64,000 bases of DNA from Bradyrhizobium canariense (GTDB lineage: Bacteria > Pseudomonadota > Alphaproteobacteria > Rhizobiales > Xanthobacteraceae), in NCBI RefSeq assembly GCF_018130465.1, contig NZ_JAFCKJ010000001.1, positions 558,001-622,000 of the forward strand. Direction: 5' to 3'. This document shows, piece after piece, positions 61,182 to 64,000 of the stretch. Position numbers and translations under genes: made by a program. Below the pieces are notes generated by a model. That model had not been told where the DNA came from and did no database searches. It saw only the letters and a list, made by a program, of their open reading frames with translations. Every line of letters starts with the position of its first letter. Positions within the stretch are counted from its first letter, which is position 1.

Positions 61182-62411
61182 TTAGCCGCCGACGTCGGCG
61201 CTGATCACGTCGCCGAACAGCTCAAACTTCTCGCCTTTGAACTTCTCGAGTTGAAGCTGGCTGATCGGCGCGAAATCGGTCGGCGAGGTGTTGATCTTCA
61301 CGCCCGGCAACAGGGCCTCGGTGCGGAAGTCCTTCAGACTCGCCGCTTGCTTCATGACGTTCTCGCGCGTGAGATCGTCACCGCACTGCTTCAAGACCTG
61401 AACCAGCGTTTGGGCCACGGCATAGCCGACGATCGTGCCCTTATCGAGCTTGTCGCCCTCGGGGAAGTATTTGGTCATGAAGGCGAGAAAGTCCTTCATG
61501 CCGGCATCATTGGCCCACTGCGGATCCGACACGTCCTTTAGATAATCGGCCGAGATGATGTCCTGGCCGTTCTCGAAGCCGGCAGGCTTCATCACGCTGC
61601 CGACGGAGGCAGAGACGTTGTTGAGGAAGTGCAGCGGCTTCCAGCCGATTTCGGCGTTCTTCTTGATCGCCTGCGCTGCGAATTTCGGCGTCGTGATGTT
61701 CATGAAGACGTCGGCGCCAGTCGATTTCAGCTTGACGATGTGGTTGTCGACGCTCGGCTCGGAAGTCTCATAGCTCTCTTCGATGACGATCATCGAAGCC
61801 GCCTTGGCGCCGAGGCCGTCCTTCAAGCCCTTGAGATAGTCCTTGCCGTAATCGTCGTTCTGGAACAGCACGGCGATCTTGGCGTCGGGCTTGTTCTTGA
61901 GCAGCCACTTCGCGTAGATCTGCGTCTCGCTCTGGTAGTTGGGCTGCCACCCCATCGTCCACGGGAAGTTCTGCGGATCGTTCCACTTGGTGGCGCCGGT
62001 CGCGACGAAGAGCTGCGGCACCTTTTTCGAGTTCATGTATTTGTGGATCGCCGAGTTCGGCGGCGTGCCGAGCGAGTTGAAGATGAACAGCACCTCGTCG
62101 CTCTCGACCAGCTTGCGCGCCTGCTCCACGGTCTTCGGCGGCGAATAAGCGTCGTCGTAGCTGATGTAGTTGATCTTGCGGCCGTTGATGCCGCCCTCGT
62201 CGTTGATCTTCTTGAAATAGGCGGCTTCGGTCCGCCCGATGATGCCGTAGGCGGAGGCCGGTCCGCTGTAGGGCATGATGTTGCCGACCTTGATCTCGGT
62301 ATCGGTCGCGCCGGTATCGTATTTCTTCTGGGCCGAGGCAGTTGAGGTCGAGGCCGCAATGAGCGCGAGCGCCAGTGACGCGGCCGCAAGTTTGCCGGTG
62401 ACAGCGGACAT
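61182..62411 (-). CDS. branched-chain-type ABC transporter substrate-binding protein (tandem copy 1)
   Basis: 409 residues, signal peptide ending STSTASAQ. Type I fold with KYDTGATDTEIKVGNIMPYS, then GPASAYGIIG, and AVLFQNDDYGKDYLKGLKDG. The close copy at 62652 shares these blocks nearly residue for residue, so this is a tandem duplication. No permease gene is adjacent; it could serve the Liv permeases at 53-56 kb or elsewhere. Confidence 0.9.
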   Translation of the reverse strand: MSAVTGKLAAASLALALIAASTSTASAQKKYDTGATDTEIKVGNIMPYSGPASAYGIIGRTEAAYFKKINDEGGINGRKINYISYDDAYSPPKTVEQARKLVESDEVLFIFNSLGTPPNSAIHKYMNSKKVPQLFVATGATKWNDPQNFPWTMGWQPNYQSETQIYAKWLLKNKPDAKIAVLFQNDDYGKDYLKGLKDGLGAKAASMIVIEESYETSEPSVDNHIVKLKSTGADVFMNITTPKFAAQAIKKNAEIGWKPLHFLNNVSASVGSVMKPAGFENGQDIISADYLKDVSDPQWANDAGMKDFLAFMTKYFPEGDKLDKGTIVGYAVAQTLVQVLKQCGDDLTRENVMKQAASLKDFRTEALLPGVKINTSPTDFAPISQLQLEKFKGEKFELFGDVISADVGG

Positions 62412-62651
62412 TCCTATCTCCCTATTTTCTTGGTGTGTGTGCGTCCCTTTTCTTGTGTTGCTTGTTTTTGGCGACGCGGCCGCAATTCAATACGATTTGG
62501 CTGGTGCCTTCAACAGAAAGCCCCTGCGACGGTGCCGCACGGGCTGCTTCTTTAGTAGTCAGGGACGAGCGCGCCCTCGTGTGCGACTGCGAGAAGGCAC
62601 AGCCGTCTTGAGTTGATTAACCAATCAGGAGCGATTTTGAGTTGCGCGGCT

Positions 62652-63878
62652 TCAGTGGCCGATCTCGCTCGAGATGATGTCCCCGAACAGCTCCCATTTC
62701 CGGCCCTTGAACCGCATCATCTGGAGCTGCTCGATCGGGGCGAAATTATCGGCTGCGGTGTTGATCTTGATGCCGGGCAACAGCGTGTCGGGCTCGAAAT
62801 CCTTCAGGCTGGCGGCCTGCTTCATGACGTTGTCGCGGGTGAGGTCGTCGCCGCACATCTGCAGCACCTTCACCATGGTCTGTGCCGCGGCATAGCCGAA
62901 CGCCACGCCGGCATCGAGCTTGTTGGCCTTGGGATCGTACTGCGCGACGAAATTGTAGAACTTCTTCATGCCGTCGTCGGCGTTCCATTGCGGGTCGGAG
63001 CCGTCCTTGCTGTAGGTCGCCGACAGGATGCCTTGCGAGATCTCGAGCCCCGCCGGCTCGAGCACGCCGCCGACCGAGGCCGAGACGTTGGAGATGATGT
63101 GGACAGGATGCCAGTTGATCTCGGCCGCCTTCTTGATCGCCTGGGCGGCAAATTTCGGCGTGGTGATGCTGATCAAGATGTCGGCGCCGGAGGCCTTCAA
63201 TTTCACGACGTGCTCGTCGATTGCCGGCTCCGATGTGTCGTAGCCGTCTTCCAGCACGATCATCGAGGCCTTGGGCCCAAGGCCGTCCTTCAGCCCCTTC
63301 AGATAGTCCTTGCCGAAATCGTCGTTCTGGTAGAGCACGCCGATCTTGCCGTCCGGCTTCTCCGTCATGACGTATTTGGCGTAGATGCGCGCCTCGCTCG
63401 CGTAGCTCGGCTGCCAGCCCATGGTCCAGGGATATTGCTTCGGATCGTTCCACTTCGAAGCGCCGCTCGCCACGAACAATTGCGGCACCTTCTTCTCGTT
63501 CATGTATTTGCGGATGGCGCCGTTGGTGGAGGTGCCGAGCGAGCCGAAGATCAGCAGCACCCCATCGCTCTCGACCAGCTTGCGGGCCTGCTCGACCGTC
63601 TTCGGCGGCGAATAGCCGTCGTCATAGGAGATGAACTTGATCTTGCGGCCGCCGATGCCGCCCTCGGCATTGATCTTGTTGAAATAGGCTTCCTCGGCCT
63701 TGCCGATCGCGGCATAGGCGGAGGCCGGGCCGCTATAGGGCATGATGTTGCCGATCTTGATCTCGGTATCGGAAGCGCCGCTGTCGTATTTCTTCTGCGC
63801 CAGTGCCGGGCCGCCCATCGCAGTGCACAACACAAATGCGGCCCAAAGGGCCGCAACCTGAAATCGAACGGCAGTCAT
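62652..63878 (-). CDS. branched-chain-type ABC transporter substrate-binding protein (tandem copy 2)
   Basis: 408 residues from ATG 63878, which has GGGAGCGA upstream; a longer frame starts at 63911. Signal peptide ends CTAMGGPALAQ. Blocks KYDSGASDTEIKIGNIMPYS and GVLYQNDDFGKDYLKGLKDG mirror copy 1, and the C-terminus KGRKWELFGDIISSEIGH mirrors KGEKFELFGDVISADVGG. The 240-bp gap between copies holds no gene but has a weak inverted repeat. Confidence 0.9.
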   Translation of the reverse strand: MTAVRFQVAALWAAFVLCTAMGGPALAQKKYDSGASDTEIKIGNIMPYSGPASAYAAIGKAEEAYFNKINAEGGIGGRKIKFISYDDGYSPPKTVEQARKLVESDGVLLIFGSLGTSTNGAIRKYMNEKKVPQLFVASGASKWNDPKQYPWTMGWQPSYASEARIYAKYVMTEKPDGKIGVLYQNDDFGKDYLKGLKDGLGPKASMIVLEDGYDTSEPAIDEHVVKLKASGADILISITTPKFAAQAIKKAAEINWHPVHIISNVSASVGGVLEPAGLEISQGILSATYSKDGSDPQWNADDGMKKFYNFVAQYDPKANKLDAGVAFGYAAAQTMVKVLQMCGDDLTRDNVMKQAASLKDFEPDTLLPGIKINTAADNFAPIEQLQMMRFKGRKWELFGDIISSEIGH

Positions 63879-63942
63879 TTCGCTCCCACCCCGGCTGGAT
63901 CGGCGCCGCATTGAACAAAATTGAGGCCTGACGTCAACAAAA

Positions 63943-63968
63943 AGCCCCCGCGATTGCTCGCGGGGGCT
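63943..63968 (-). terminator. terminator of a gene entering from the right edge
   Basis: Perfect 11-bp arms AGCCCCCGCGA (63943-63953) and TCGCGGGGGCT (63958-63968), followed on the minus strand by TTTTTGTT. It lies upstream of copy 2, so it ends transcription of a minus-strand gene outside the window. Confidence 0.85.
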
Positions 63969-63980
63969 GCTTGGCTGCGA

Positions 63981-64000
63981 CTATGGCGTCGGCGCGCTAT
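63981..64000 (-). CDS. possible 3' end of a partial gene
   Basis: Minus-strand frame ending SAPTP and a TAG stop at 63981-63983, 12 bp before the terminator. Only the last few residues are inside the window, so identity and even reality are uncertain. Confidence 0.3.

Noticed and set aside
62412-62651. Weak inverted repeat AGCCC/GGGCT as terminator of copy 2
   Set aside because: Arms are short and interrupted; not strong enough to list as a terminator.

Overview
The window is high-GC chromosomal DNA with the look of a Bradyrhizobium-type alphaproteobacterium (Rhizobiales). Reasons: many ABC and TRAP solute-binding proteins, aromatic catabolism genes, an initiator tRNA of the rhizobial AGG/CCU type, OpgC, and dispersed palindromic repeats between genes. 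Names rest on motif recognition and gene context; no database search was possible.

Layout. 0.1-3.3 kb: a GMC oxidoreductase and a coniferyl-aldehyde-type dehydrogenase. 3.57-6.3 kb: an initiator tRNA-fMet with its terminator, then a visibly AT-richer two-gene cassette (P-loop ATPase plus small membrane protein) and a decayed gene remnant; this is the best candidate for an undescribed system, possibly defence. 6.3-9.4 kb: divergent ArsR/SDR pair with an operator, then a glycosidase-like protein and an unknown protein. 9.6-14.8 kb: a 1018-residue cyclase-domain/AAA/TPR regulator, OpgC and a DUF2059 protein. 14.8-21.6 kb: a five-gene ribose-type ABC operon that includes a permease fused to a beta-propeller and a second free-standing propeller. 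22-29.8 kb: an orphan substrate-binding protein, acyl-CoA ligase, MFS transporter, zinc-ribbon MBL protein, MetX-like hydrolase and fatty acid desaturase. 29.8-39.6 kb: two separate WYL regulator/GST modules, each with an inverted-repeat operator, plus a cyclic-nucleotide-gated K+ channel, crotonase, membrane-anchored TAXI protein and small unknown genes.

39.7-57.3 kb looks like a hydroxycinnamate/phenylpropanoid region: feruloyl-CoA synthase, crotonase, SDR, 4-hydroxybenzoyl-CoA-type thioesterase, DUF3237 protein, DctPQM TRAP importer, PobA, and a Liv-type ABC importer (with a LivM-LivG fusion) divergent from a MarR regulator. AT-rich palindromes lie at several of its promoters. A HicAB toxin-antitoxin pair sits inside it. 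57.4-64 kb: a PAS-PAS-GGDEF-EAL protein, a glycerate 2-kinase and two tandem paralogous Liv-type binding proteins.

Inferred working picture: plant-derived aromatic acids and lactone/sugar compounds are imported by TRAP and ABC systems, activated to CoA thioesters, side-chain shortened to 4-hydroxybenzoate, and hydroxylated by PobA to protocatechuate. No CRISPR array, integrase, transposase, rRNA or riboswitch was recognised.
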